The notes under the pieces were generated by a model. It did not search any database. It saw only the letters and a program-made list of their open reading frames with translations, and was not told the origin of the DNA. A DNA stretch of 54,926 bases from Bacteroidaceae bacterium (GTDB lineage: Bacteria; Bacteroidota; Bacteroidia; Bacteroidales; Bacteroidaceae), in contig JAKSJB010000013.1 of NCBI GenBank assembly GCA_024398475.1, positions 1 through 54,926 on the forward strand. The letters run 5' to 3'. Made by a program: the position numbers and the translations under genes. This document shows, in pieces, positions 42,007 to 50,930 of this stretch. Every line of letters starts with the position of its first letter. Position 1 is the stretch's first letter.

Positions 42007-44187
42007 ATGAAGACAAGCAAGTTTTTAGGTTTAGCATTATCAGTCTTAACCTTGGCAGCATGCTCTCAGGATGACGATCTATTCCAGAATGATGCACCAC
42101 AGACAACAGATGAGAGCAATCAGATTGGCAAAGTAATCGAAATGGGAGCCACAGGCAACCAATCATCTATTGCCACATTCGTAGTTCCAGCAGGAACAAA
42201 AACCGTAGACGTAGTTTACAACAACGGAGAAAAGACCGTTACAGTTGACGTTGAATCAGCAGGCATCGCAACCGGCGCATTCAAGACTGTATCACTCAAA
42301 CTCTTTGCAGATGCTCCTACATTTGTAGACATCTTTTATAATGTAAACGCAAAAAGCACAACCAGAGCAACTTCCAACGGTACTCGCGTTGCTGCTGTAA
42401 AGCACTTTGCAGTAAAGCCAAGCAATGGTGATATTTTGAAAGTTGAAGCAGTAGATGGACTTTCAAACGATGATATAGATGAACGTTGTCAACTTTTCCT
42501 CGAGACATTCGGAGAAGAGCACGACAATCTCAATAACCCTTCTTCAGAAATCGACAATTTCTCCAAGGACTTCGTTTTCGAATCAGACGGAAAGCCATTT
42601 GTTATATACCCTATCTACATAAATTCATCTTCAAAGAACGATTTGGGTATTTACTACTATGATGAGAATGGAAATCGTCAGGATCAAATAATTTGGGAAA
42701 GCGGACAAGAGTTGGAGGATGCAACAGAAGGTAAATATAGCATTCCGAATAATCTCAACGGCGAGAATGGTATTCAGATTACACTCCCTGCAGGATACAA
42801 ATATGGTTTCTACATCTCCAGCACACACACTTCTACATACAACTTCTATTCTTTGTCTAAGGAAAACAAAGCAGTATGCGAAGATATGGAGCATTTTGAT
42901 CAGCCATGTCTCGGCGAGGGTTGTCACGCAATCACATTCTCTTACGACGGCAATACTTACCTCGGCTTCGAAGATTGGGAATTCTGGCACGGAGGTGGTG
43001 CATACGACTGCAACGACTTCATCATCACAGCCCCTAAAGTTCTTGAAGTAATCGACACACCAGAAGAAGAAGACCTGATTGTTAAATACACAGTTACTTA
43101 CCATGCAGGTACTGACGATTTCGAAGGAACAGTTCCAGCGCAGATGACAAACGTACCTGGAGATTCCACATTCTATGTAGCACAACCATCTAATCTCACT
43201 TACCCTGGACACGTATTCAAGGGATGGGCAGACAATGAAACAGGCAAGGTTTATGAACCAGGTAAAGAATACAAGATGGACAACAAGAATGTTGACTTGA
43301 CTGCTATTTGGGACGACGAAATTCCTGCTCCACTTCCAGGTGCTGACCCAACACCTACAAAGGAAGAAAAGGACAACGGTACATACTATCACTCAAGCGG
43401 CGTTGCCATGTTTGAAACAACAGGTAATGACAATGACTACAACGACGCCGTACTCGATTATGACATAGAAGGCTACATTCCTTCAGCAGATTCTCTTGAA
43501 GCAGGCAACTGGCCTTACCTCAAGACTACAATCCACCTCCGCGCTCTCAGCGACGACCAAATCACTTCAGTTGGTATCGACCTCGAAGGACTTGACAAGG
43601 ATTTCTTCTGCGAAGCCGACGACATGTACATCACGGCAGGAAACAGTCTTGACATAAAGGAAGTACTCAAGAATACAACAGCCAAAATTGAGGGAACCAA
43701 GCCAAACTTCGCAGAAGGCAGTTACGACATTGACCTCAGCGGTATTGAGTGGCTTATGACCAAGGAGGCTTGCGAGACTAAATACACAAATTCAAAGGGT
43801 GTAGAGATGTTCTTCAACCAGTCTGCCGATCCAGAACTCAACTACTGGTACAACGTAGAGCGTGATGATGAAAACTTCGGCGGCGACCTTCTCACAATTA
43901 CCGTTGTATGCTATCCAGACATGAGCAAGATGACTCTCGACGAATGGAAGGATAAGATGGAAGACATCATCTGCGACATCGAGAACCAGAAGTTCTATGT
44001 AACAGTAAACGGTGAAAAGAACTACAACTGCATAAAGGCTCCTATTCTTACAAAGCACACAGATGAAACAAATGCATTCACTACTGCTTATCCAGAATAT
44101 GGAACTGAAGATGATTGGTACAACAAGCCAGCAAGTTTCACAAACGAAGATGGCAACACAGACGATTACCTCATCTACTGGTGGTAA
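42007..44187 (+). CDS. large surface lipoprotein with InlB-like repeat and LruC/DUF4842-type domain
   Basis: 726 residues. Signal peptide II ends LTLAACSQDDD (Cys19), and the acidic +2 to +5 residues resemble the Bacteroidetes surface-export signal. Order: beta-rich N-terminal part; a DUF4114-like motif GFEDWEFWHGGGAYDCNDFI (about 317-336); one InlB B-type repeat (TVTYHAGTDDFEGTVPAQMT ... GHVFKGWADNETGKV, about 360-437); a second calcium-binding-like motif GNDNDYNDAVLDYDIEGYI of the LruC kind; and a C-terminal domain with FFCEADDMYI. The C-terminal cysteine-ADDMYI segment recurs in the next lipoprotein. It probably acts as an adhesin or glycan-binding surface protein. Single-gene unit with promoter and terminator. 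Confidence 0.85.
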   Translation: MKTSKFLGLALSVLTLAACSQDDDLFQNDAPQTTDESNQIGKVIEMGATGNQSSIATFVVPAGTKTVDVVYNNGEKTVTVDVESAGIATGAFKTVSLKLFADAPTFVDIFYNVNAKSTTRATSNGTRVAAVKHFAVKPSNGDILKVEAVDGLSNDDIDERCQLFLETFGEEHDNLNNPSSEIDNFSKDFVFESDGKPFVIYPIYINSSSKNDLGIYYYDENGNRQDQIIWESGQELEDATEGKYSIPNNLNGENGIQITLPAGYKYGFYISSTHTSTYNFYSLSKENKAVCEDMEHFDQPCLGEGCHAITFSYDGNTYLGFEDWEFWHGGGAYDCNDFIITAPKVLEVIDTPEEEDLIVKYTVTYHAGTDDFEGTVPAQMTNVPGDSTFYVAQPSNLTYPGHVFKGWADNETGKVYEPGKEYKMDNKNVDLTAIWDDEIPAPLPGADPTPTKEEKDNGTYYHSSGVAMFETTGNDNDYNDAVLDYDIEGYIPSADSLEAGNWPYLKTTIHLRALSDDQITSVGIDLEGLDKDFFCEADDMYITAGNSLDIKEVLKNTTAKIEGTKPNFAEGSYDIDLSGIEWLMTKEACETKYTNSKGVEMFFNQSADPELNYWYNVERDDENFGGDLLTITVVCYPDMSKMTLDEWKDKMEDIICDIENQKFYVTVNGEKNYNCIKAPILTKHTDETNAFTTAYPEYGTEDDWYNKPASFTNEDGNTDDYLIYWW

Positions 44188-44215
44188 AAAGATTCTGAAC
44201 TCAATCAAATAATGC

Positions 44216-44254
44216 AGAGAAGGCTACGGATAAAGTAGTCTTCTCTTGTTTTTA
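44216..44254 (+). terminator. intrinsic terminator
   Basis: Stem AGAGAAGGCTAC / GTAGTCTTCTCT with one wobble pair and a 7-base loop, then TGTTTTTA. Confidence 0.8.
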
Positions 44255-44378
44255 TTAGATTACCGTTCCGCAAAATAGTGTCCAGTCCTTCCCTAAAATA
44301 ATGTTGAATACACTTGTTTTTAACAAATAAACAAATTAATAAATAAACAAATTACGCATTTGTCAGCAGGACGGAAAC

Positions 44379-44433
44379 ATTACTGACTCATAACTGACTC
44401 ATAACTGACCTGTTACTGACTTCCCATTTTGCC
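44379..44433 (-). repeat. short 11-bp-period array, second locus
   Basis: Units ATTACTGACTC, ATAACTGACTC, ATAACTGACCT, GTTACTGACTT and a weaker CCCATTTTGCC. These are the reverse complements of the AGTCAGTTAT-type units at 7201-7266. Confidence 0.8.
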
Positions 44434-44628
44434 CCAACCTGCCAGGTGGGAATATTATCGTTCTGCAAGAACTTCCATGATCTAATTATTAGCAGTTGTA
44501 GTTCCGTTGCAATATCCACTTTACTTTTCATTGTACCATTTTACCTATTCAAATGCATATTACGATAAAAATGCATCTAAAACATGAATTATTTAAAATA
44601 AAGGATAATCAATATCAAAATTAGTTCG

Positions 44629-44636
44629 TACCTTTG
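44629..44636 (+). promoter_or_regulatory. -7 box TACCTTTG of the second lipoprotein gene
   Basis: A perfect element followed by CACACG. It implies a leader of about 137 bases up to the ATG at 44780. Confidence 0.65.
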
Positions 44637-44779
44637 CACACGATTTTGGAGGAATAGTTGAAATTCAATATTGAAGTGTTGAAAGATTGTTGAAATTGGA
44701 GATTGTTGATAAGCATAAATACATTGATATAAATAAGAAAAAAATTATACAAACGTTAGTAACATTAAGAAGAAACAAA

Positions 44780-47374
44780 ATGAAGAAGATTCTAATTGCG
44801 TTATTAGGAGTTTTGACACTCTTCGCTTGTTCTCAGGACGAACTTGGGAACATAAATGGTAAACAGGAAATTTCGCTCGTAAAGAACTCGGAATTCAAAA
44901 TTTACTCAGGTAAGCACGATTGGTTGGCAGATGCTGCATCTACACGTGCTATGTCAGCACATGGTAAGAAGGCAATGAACATTCCCAATGTTCCAGACGG
45001 AGCAACCAACATCATAGAAGCCTATCAATCAGCTTATAACGATTGGTATAACAGTAATGCTCAACCTCCATATTATTATCCTAATCCTAATGATTTCCCT
45101 GGATTCGAATTAAATGACGGAGGTGTATATTTTGTTCCTGCAGGACAAGAGTTCAATCAAAAATTGAGCGCAAGTCTCAAAAACGCATTTGGAAACAATT
45201 CCACAGTTACAATCTATGTTGCAGGAAAGATGATTGTTCCAGCTCACGCAAACGGAATTGCAGATTTCGACATTACCGTTCTTCCTGGAGGTGAACTCTA
45301 TTGGGACTGGAATGGAAACAATAACGGTGGCCTCTATATTGGCAACGGTGGTGCAGCACGCATCAACTGCTATGGAGTCATTGGTACAAGAGACAACAAC
45401 CAAACCACTACAAATATTAAGTCTGTAACGCTTAAGGGAGGTTCTTACCTCAACTTATTCAATACAGGTAAGATGAAAGAATTCGTTGTCAACGGAGATT
45501 TCTTCTGTGAAGCCAACAATGGTCAAGAAGGTGAATTCTACAGTGAAATTCCTGTTACCGTAAAGGGCAACATGACTTCAAATTCAGCATCATATGTATT
45601 CAATGATGAGTTCAATTGCGAAGGAAATATTACTGTCGAATCACATTCTGAATTTTATTTCAACGGATGTGCAAACGTTGCAGGTGACGTTTACATGAAC
45701 GGAGAAAGCGATATCTACGTTGAAGACTACCTGAGCACCGGACGTATCTCATTCGACCAGGGTAGAATGCACCTTCACACAGCTGTATTCTCATCAGGAG
45801 CAATCGTAATCCCTGCCTATGGTGGCAATGCATATATTGAATCTGCTACAACAAGTGCAGGAAACAGCAAGAAAAAGACTATTTCTTCCGACAATCTCTC
45901 ATTGGTTGACTGCGATGATTTCCGTTTCAGAGGTCTCGGTGATTCCGGAAATCAACCAATGTCTGCATTGCAAGGAAACCTTGTTGTTAAAAGTGCAAAG
46001 ATTGTTGCAGGCGATCAATTTAACGTAGGAAAACAATATCAGGCAAATGAAATTCCTGTACAGTCAGGTGTATCAATCAACCCTAATACTGCAGATTACT
46101 ACATCCCTGCAGATGATTGCCACCCAGCTTACGGAACAGACGACACTCCTGTAACATATACACTCACAGCACTTGTTGTTCAAGGACAGGAAGATTGGGG
46201 TACTGCAACAGGAAGCGCAACAAATATCCCTGCAGGAACAGAGAAGACGGTAATTGCAACTCCTAAAGATGGCTATGAATTTGTTCAGTGGAGCGACGGA
46301 AGCAAAGATGCTACTCATACTATAATCATCAATAGTGACGTAACCATCTACGCTTCATTCAAAAAGATTATCAAGACATACGACCTCCTTGTTGACATTA
46401 AGGAAGGACAGGAGAGTTGGGGTGAAGTAACTGGTACAGAAGAAAACATTCCAGAAGGAGAATCCAAAACATTCTCTGCTACACCTAAAGACGGTTACGA
46501 ATTCGTTGGATGGACTGATGGCAATACAGATCCTGTACGTACTGTAATCATGAATGAGGACAAGCACTTTACTGCAATCTTCAAGGAAAAGGAAAATACT
46601 CCAGACCCAGAAGATCCATACAACAATCCTAAGAAGCCTGAATATTATGAGAATAAGGCTCACGTAGAAGTTAACCTCTCAGTAAACGACGAGAAGGAAA
46701 CTGGCGACTATATCGCAACTAAACTCTCAATCCACGTACGTGACACTACCGACGTTGAAGTATTCATCCCAGTAGGTGCTGATTACTACTGTCCAGCAGA
46801 CGATATGTACATCGTTGAGCTCCACGACAGCGTATATGTTTACAACGAGCTGACAGAGAAGACACAAATCCAGGTTGCAGGTCAGACAGTTACTCTCACA
46901 GTTAAATTTGAGAACGGCGGTATCCGCGTAACTACAGACGGAGTTAATGCAGAAGTTCTCAAGTACTGCCGCGAAAACTTCGGTGACGGAATCACATTCG
47001 AAGTATGGAACTACTACAAGGACAACACAACACGTGACGAACTCAAGCCAATGCTTGATGCTTCAACTATCAAGTTCCTTGACAACGAGCCTGACTACTA
47101 TATCAACGCATTCGCTAAACTCAGAGATTACAAGGATCCAATCTACAACAAGTACAACGAGGAAACAGGTGAATGGACTCTCTACACAGACGAAGCATGC
47201 ACTCAGGAACTCGGTTCACAGTACTGGAAGCGTACAGAAGGTGGATATGAAATCTTCGGTGACAAGAATCCTTGGGATTGCGTAGTTCTTCCAACAAACA
47301 CAAACAACTTCAAGACATATATTGAAGGTGAATACAACAAGAACTATTCAAGATTTCCTGAAACAGAGGAATAA
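44780..47374 (+). CDS. large surface lipoprotein with two divergent InlB B-repeats
   Basis: From the ATG at 44780 (MKKILIALLGVLTLFACSQD) it has 864 residues with Cys17 lipidated. Residues about 90-390 are a repetitive beta region rich in Gly and Asn (FDITVLPGGELYWDWNGNNN, SVTLKGGSYLNLFNTGKMKE, ITVESHSEFYFNGCANVAGD), which looks like a beta-helix or bactofilin-type solenoid. Two divergent InlB B-repeats follow, about 440-580 (TPKDGYEFVQWSDGSKDATH and TPKDGYEFVGWTDGNTDPVR). The C-terminal domain (about 600-864) contains YYCPADDMYIVELHD, shared with the preceding lipoprotein. Likely a surface adhesin or scaffold. Separate promoter and terminator; strong codon bias suggests high expression. Confidence 0.83.
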   Translation: MKKILIALLGVLTLFACSQDELGNINGKQEISLVKNSEFKIYSGKHDWLADAASTRAMSAHGKKAMNIPNVPDGATNIIEAYQSAYNDWYNSNAQPPYYYPNPNDFPGFELNDGGVYFVPAGQEFNQKLSASLKNAFGNNSTVTIYVAGKMIVPAHANGIADFDITVLPGGELYWDWNGNNNGGLYIGNGGAARINCYGVIGTRDNNQTTTNIKSVTLKGGSYLNLFNTGKMKEFVVNGDFFCEANNGQEGEFYSEIPVTVKGNMTSNSASYVFNDEFNCEGNITVESHSEFYFNGCANVAGDVYMNGESDIYVEDYLSTGRISFDQGRMHLHTAVFSSGAIVIPAYGGNAYIESATTSAGNSKKKTISSDNLSLVDCDDFRFRGLGDSGNQPMSALQGNLVVKSAKIVAGDQFNVGKQYQANEIPVQSGVSINPNTADYYIPADDCHPAYGTDDTPVTYTLTALVVQGQEDWGTATGSATNIPAGTEKTVIATPKDGYEFVQWSDGSKDATHTIIINSDVTIYASFKKIIKTYDLLVDIKEGQESWGEVTGTEENIPEGESKTFSATPKDGYEFVGWTDGNTDPVRTVIMNEDKHFTAIFKEKENTPDPEDPYNNPKKPEYYENKAHVEVNLSVNDEKETGDYIATKLSIHVRDTTDVEVFIPVGADYYCPADDMYIVELHDSVYVYNELTEKTQIQVAGQTVTLTVKFENGGIRVTTDGVNAEVLKYCRENFGDGITFEVWNYYKDNTTRDELKPMLDASTIKFLDNEPDYYINAFAKLRDYKDPIYNKYNEETGEWTLYTDEACTQELGSQYWKRTEGGYEIFGDKNPWDCVVLPTNTNNFKTYIEGEYNKNYSRFPETEE

Positions 47375-47400
47375 CAAATAGCAATATTTGAATATAACGG

Positions 47401-47444
47401 AAAAAGAGTGCGCCACAAAAGATTGTGACGCACTCTTTTTAATT
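47401..47444 (+). terminator. strong intrinsic terminator
   Basis: A perfect 12-bp stem AAAAAGAGTGCG / CGCACTCTTTTT with an inner CACAA/TTGTG extension; A- and T-runs on both sides make it potentially bidirectional. Confidence 0.88.
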
Positions 47445-47472
47445 TTTCAACTCTCAATTGGACAAAAATTCG

Positions 47473-47480
47473 TACCTTTG
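47473..47480 (+). promoter_or_regulatory. -7 box TACCTTTG for glnN
   Basis: A perfect element 27 bases upstream of the ATG. Confidence 0.7.
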
Positions 47481-47506
47481 CACTCATTATTAAAAAGAGC
47501 GATTAT

Positions 47507-49696
47507 ATGTCTTCAACTTTAAGATTCAAGATGGTGGACGAGGCAAGCAAGAAACAGCCGCTTCGTATTGTTCCGCCGGCAGAAAGACCATCAGAATTTT
47601 TCGGACGTAAGGTATTCGGCAAGGATGCCATGAAAGAATATCTTCCGAAAGATGTATATAGAAAAATGTGTGACGTCATCGACAATGCCGTACCGTTTGA
47701 TCCGGCTATGGCTGATGCTGTTGCCGACGGTATGAAACGTTGGGCAATGAAACTTGGTGCCACACACTATACCCACTGGTTCCAGCCTCTCACGGAAGGT
47801 ACGGCTGAAAAGCACGACGGTTTCGTAGAGCATGACGGCAAGGGGGGAATGGTTGAGAAATTTGAAGGCAAGTTGCTCGTTCAGCAAGAACCTGATGCCA
47901 GTTCTTTCCCTTCTGGAGGAATCCGTTCCACTTTCGAGGCACGTGGCTATTCTGCATGGGATCCTACATCACCGGTATTCGTCATTGCCGACACGCTGAT
48001 GATTCCTACGATATTCATCGCCTATACAGGTGAATCGCTCGACTATAAGGCTCCGCTCAAGAAAGCACTATATGCCATCGACAAGGCTGCTACGGCAGTT
48101 GCGCAGTACTTCTATCCGGATGTACAGAGAGTGCGCACCAACCTCGGTTGGGAACAGGAGTATTTCCTTGTTGACGAATCTCTCTATAGTGCACGTCCTG
48201 ACCTCATCATGACGGGACGCACCTTGCTCGGTCATGAATCCGCAAAGAACCAGCAGATGGATGACCACTATTTCGGCAGTATCCCTAAGCGTGTGGAAAA
48301 CTTTATGCGCGACTTGGAAATACATGCGCTGGAACTAGGTATTCCTTGCAAGACAAGACACAACGAGGCTGCACCAAACCAATTTGAGTTGGCTCCTATC
48401 TTCGAGGAATGCAACCTTGCCATTGACCACAACATGCTCATCATGTCGGTGATGAAGAAGATTGCCAGAAAGCATGGATTCCGCTGTCTGCTCCACGAAA
48501 AGCCATTCAAGGGCATCAACGGTTCGGGAAAGCATAATAACTGGTCGCTGTCAACTGACACGGGAATACTTCTCCATGCTCCAGGCAAGACTTCATTGGA
48601 CAACCTGCGTTTCGTGACGTTCATTGTGGAGACGCTGAAGGCTGTATATGACCATAACGGTTTGCTCAAGGCAAGTATCATGTCGGCAAGCAATGCTCAC
48701 CGTCTGGGAGCTCATGAAGCCCCTCCTGCCATCATCAGTTCTTTCCTCGGAAAGACCGTTGACGACCTTCTCGACCATTTGGAGAACAACATGAATGATG
48801 AGATAAAGGTAAGGAGCAAGAAGGCATTGAAACTTGATATTCCGTCCATTCCAGAACTTCTTATCGACAACACAGACCGCAACCGTACTTCACCTTTTGC
48901 CTTTACCGGAAATAGGTTTGAGTTCCGTGCAATCGGTTCGGAGGCAAACAGCGCCAGTGCCATGATTGCACTCAACACGGCTGTTGCTGAAGCCCTTGCA
49001 TCATTCAAGCAAAGGGTGGATGCTCTTATCGGGAAGGGTGAAGTCAAGGAAAAGGCTATTCTCAGAATCATCAAGGAAGATATCAAATACTGCAAGCCTA
49101 TCCGTTTCAACGGTAATGGCTACAGCGATGAGTGGAAGGCAGAAGCGAAGGAAAGGGGATTGGATTGCGAAAGCAGTTGTCCTATTATTTTCGACCACTA
49201 CCTCAAACCTGAATCAATCAGTATGTTTGAGAGCCAAAACGTGATGAATAAGTTTGAACTGCAGGCTCGCAACGAAATCAAGTGGGAGACATACACTAAG
49301 AAGATTCAGATTGAGGCACGCATATTCGGGGATATCTGCATGAACCATATCATACCTGTCATAACCAACTATCAGACTTTGCTGCTCGACAATGTACATA
49401 AGATGGAACAGGTATTCCAGGCTTCAGAAGCAGAAAGGCTCACAGCCAACAATAAGGGTATCATTCGTGAGATTTCCGAACACGAAACGTTTATCATAGA
49501 AAATGTCAACAGGATGATCGAAGCAAGAAAGGTAGCAAATGTCATCGAATCGAACAGGGAACGTGCTATTGCCTATCACGACACCGTGGCTCCTCTGATT
49601 GAAGAAATCCGTTATCATGTTGATAAACTGGAAACTATCGTGGACGACAAACTGTGGCCTTTGCCAAAATACCGCGAACTGCTCTTTATCATCTAA
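47507..49696 (+). CDS. glnN: glutamine synthetase type III
   Basis: Makes glutamine from glutamate, ammonia and ATP. The 729 residues fit the long GSIII form common in Bacteroidales rather than GSI (about 450). Conserved stretches: THYTHWFQPLTEGTAEKHDG, SSFPSGGIRSTFEARGYSAW, GWEQEYFLVD, CKTRHNEAAPNQFELAPIFE, HEKPFKGINGSGKHNNWSLS, NRTSPFAFTGNRFEFRAIGS and a helical C-terminus. All look intact. The DUF4105 gene follows 39 bases later. Confidence 0.96.
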   Translation: MSSTLRFKMVDEASKKQPLRIVPPAERPSEFFGRKVFGKDAMKEYLPKDVYRKMCDVIDNAVPFDPAMADAVADGMKRWAMKLGATHYTHWFQPLTEGTAEKHDGFVEHDGKGGMVEKFEGKLLVQQEPDASSFPSGGIRSTFEARGYSAWDPTSPVFVIADTLMIPTIFIAYTGESLDYKAPLKKALYAIDKAATAVAQYFYPDVQRVRTNLGWEQEYFLVDESLYSARPDLIMTGRTLLGHESAKNQQMDDHYFGSIPKRVENFMRDLEIHALELGIPCKTRHNEAAPNQFELAPIFEECNLAIDHNMLIMSVMKKIARKHGFRCLLHEKPFKGINGSGKHNNWSLSTDTGILLHAPGKTSLDNLRFVTFIVETLKAVYDHNGLLKASIMSASNAHRLGAHEAPPAIISSFLGKTVDDLLDHLENNMNDEIKVRSKKALKLDIPSIPELLIDNTDRNRTSPFAFTGNRFEFRAIGSEANSASAMIALNTAVAEALASFKQRVDALIGKGEVKEKAILRIIKEDIKYCKPIRFNGNGYSDEWKAEAKERGLDCESSCPIIFDHYLKPESISMFESQNVMNKFELQARNEIKWETYTKKIQIEARIFGDICMNHIIPVITNYQTLLLDNVHKMEQVFQASEAERLTANNKGIIREISEHETFIIENVNRMIEARKVANVIESNRERAIAYHDTVAPLIEEIRYHVDKLETIVDDKLWPLPKYRELLFII

Positions 49697-49735
49697 CATA
49701 CTTTATCATCCAACATTCTTTATCGTTGAAAAAAG

Positions 49736-50845
49736 ATGGAAACTGATTCTCTGCAGATATCGCTAATTACATGTTCACCCGGACAGGATACTTATGCCAT
49801 GTTCGGACATACCGGTATCCGAGTGAATTATGTTTACCAGTTCAGGGATTACGTGTTCAACTATGGTATGTTCAATTACAAGTCGGAAAACTTTATATAC
49901 CGATTTGTCAAGGGAGAGACTGACTACATTCTCGGAGTTGAACCTACTGACTTTTTTTTCACGAGATATAATGAACCAGGGATTACCGTCACGGAACAGA
50001 TTCTTAACCTTACGGAAAAGGAGAAAGAAACCCTGGCAGGCAAACTTGAAGAAAACGCGTTGCCGCAGAATCGGACATATCGGTACAACTGGCTATACGA
50101 CAACTGTACAACCAGGGCACGGGACATAATTGAGAGTTCCATCGACGGTAAGGTATCGTATCCGGCCGAAGGAGATTATTCCACTACTACACGGTCCATA
50201 CTTCACAACTACACCGCTGTCAGCGATTGGACACAGTTCGGCATAGACCTTGTCCTCGGAGAGGAGATTGACCGTCCTCTTACAGACAGGCAGCAGATGT
50301 TTATCCCGGCTAATTATATGAACGCTGCCGGGCAGGCTGTTATTACAGATGATGCCGGCAACCAACGTCCACTCATCAGTTCTACCGTCACTCCTATCAA
50401 ATCCGATTCAGCACGTACAGTTGACAACAACCATTCTGCACTCATGTGCACTACTGGATTATTTTTCATTTCAGTAGGACTGGCCCTTCTGGAACTTAAA
50501 CGTAAAAAGACTTATAGGTGGTTTGATGCTTCATTGGCATTTATCCTTGGCTTGGCTGGATGTCTTATCGCATTCCTTTTCTTCTTTTCAGAACATGCCG
50601 GAGTCAGCACAAACTATCTTGTAATTCTGCTAAATCCTTTGCATTTTATTGCTATTCCATTTATTCTTAAAAGGAAGACAAATGTGGTCTCATACGTCAC
50701 CTTGGCAGATATACTGTTACTTGTACTGACAATACTACTGACAGGGCAAGCATTCAATATAGCCATTTTACCGGTGGTACTTACTTTGTTGGTAAGAGTA
50801 ATCGTAAATTTAAGGATTTTTTCTTATCTTTGCAATCGGAACTAA
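49736..50845 (+). CDS. DUF4105 membrane protein lacking the usual signal peptide
   Basis: 369 residues. The DUF4105 domain (about 5-190) shows LITCSPGQDTYAMFGHTGIR, FVKGETDYILG, NWLYDNCTTRARDIIE and GKVSYPAEGDY; Cys and His residues there suggest a hydrolase-like site. About five membrane spans follow (LMCTTGLFFISVGLALL, ASLAFILGLAGCLIAFLFFF and others). Homologues I know begin with a cleavable signal peptide before the CSPG segment. Here the frame starts METDSLQISL and an in-frame TGA lies 6 bases upstream, so the N-terminal signal is missing or lost. This would leave the domain in the cytoplasm unless the true start differs. Confidence 0.82.
   Translation: METDSLQISLITCSPGQDTYAMFGHTGIRVNYVYQFRDYVFNYGMFNYKSENFIYRFVKGETDYILGVEPTDFFFTRYNEPGITVTEQILNLTEKEKETLAGKLEENALPQNRTYRYNWLYDNCTTRARDIIESSIDGKVSYPAEGDYSTTTRSILHNYTAVSDWTQFGIDLVLGEEIDRPLTDRQQMFIPANYMNAAGQAVITDDAGNQRPLISSTVTPIKSDSARTVDNNHSALMCTTGLFFISVGLALLELKRKKTYRWFDASLAFILGLAGCLIAFLFFFSEHAGVSTNYLVILLNPLHFIAIPFILKRKTNVVSYVTLADILLLVLTILLTGQAFNIAILPVVLTLLVRVIVNLRIFSYLCNRN
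50825..50832 (+). promoter_or_regulatory. -7 box TATCTTTG for secA
   Basis: A perfect element inside the last codons of the DUF4105 gene, giving a leader of about 90 bases for secA. Confidence 0.6.
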
Positions 50846-50930
50846 TGATTATTAACCTTCATAAGTATTATCATTTCGGTTCACAAGTAATAACCTAATA
50901 ATAACCAGACAACAGAATAATAAATAACAT

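Larger units (their letters stand above)
44255..44779. other. long intergenic region with 11-bp units and a long leader
   Basis: It holds a short 11-bp-period array (44379-44433), a possible degraded insertion-sequence edge near 44270-44300 that I could not confirm, and the promoter and 137-base leader of the next lipoprotein. The open frame that precedes that lipoprotein's ATG (from 44687) has no protein-like character. Confidence 0.5.

Noticed and set aside
44262..44345. Possible insertion-sequence end (CCGCAAAATAGTGTCCAGTC)
   Set aside because: It resembles the style of IS termini, but no matching inverted partner, target duplication or transposase is visible in the window.
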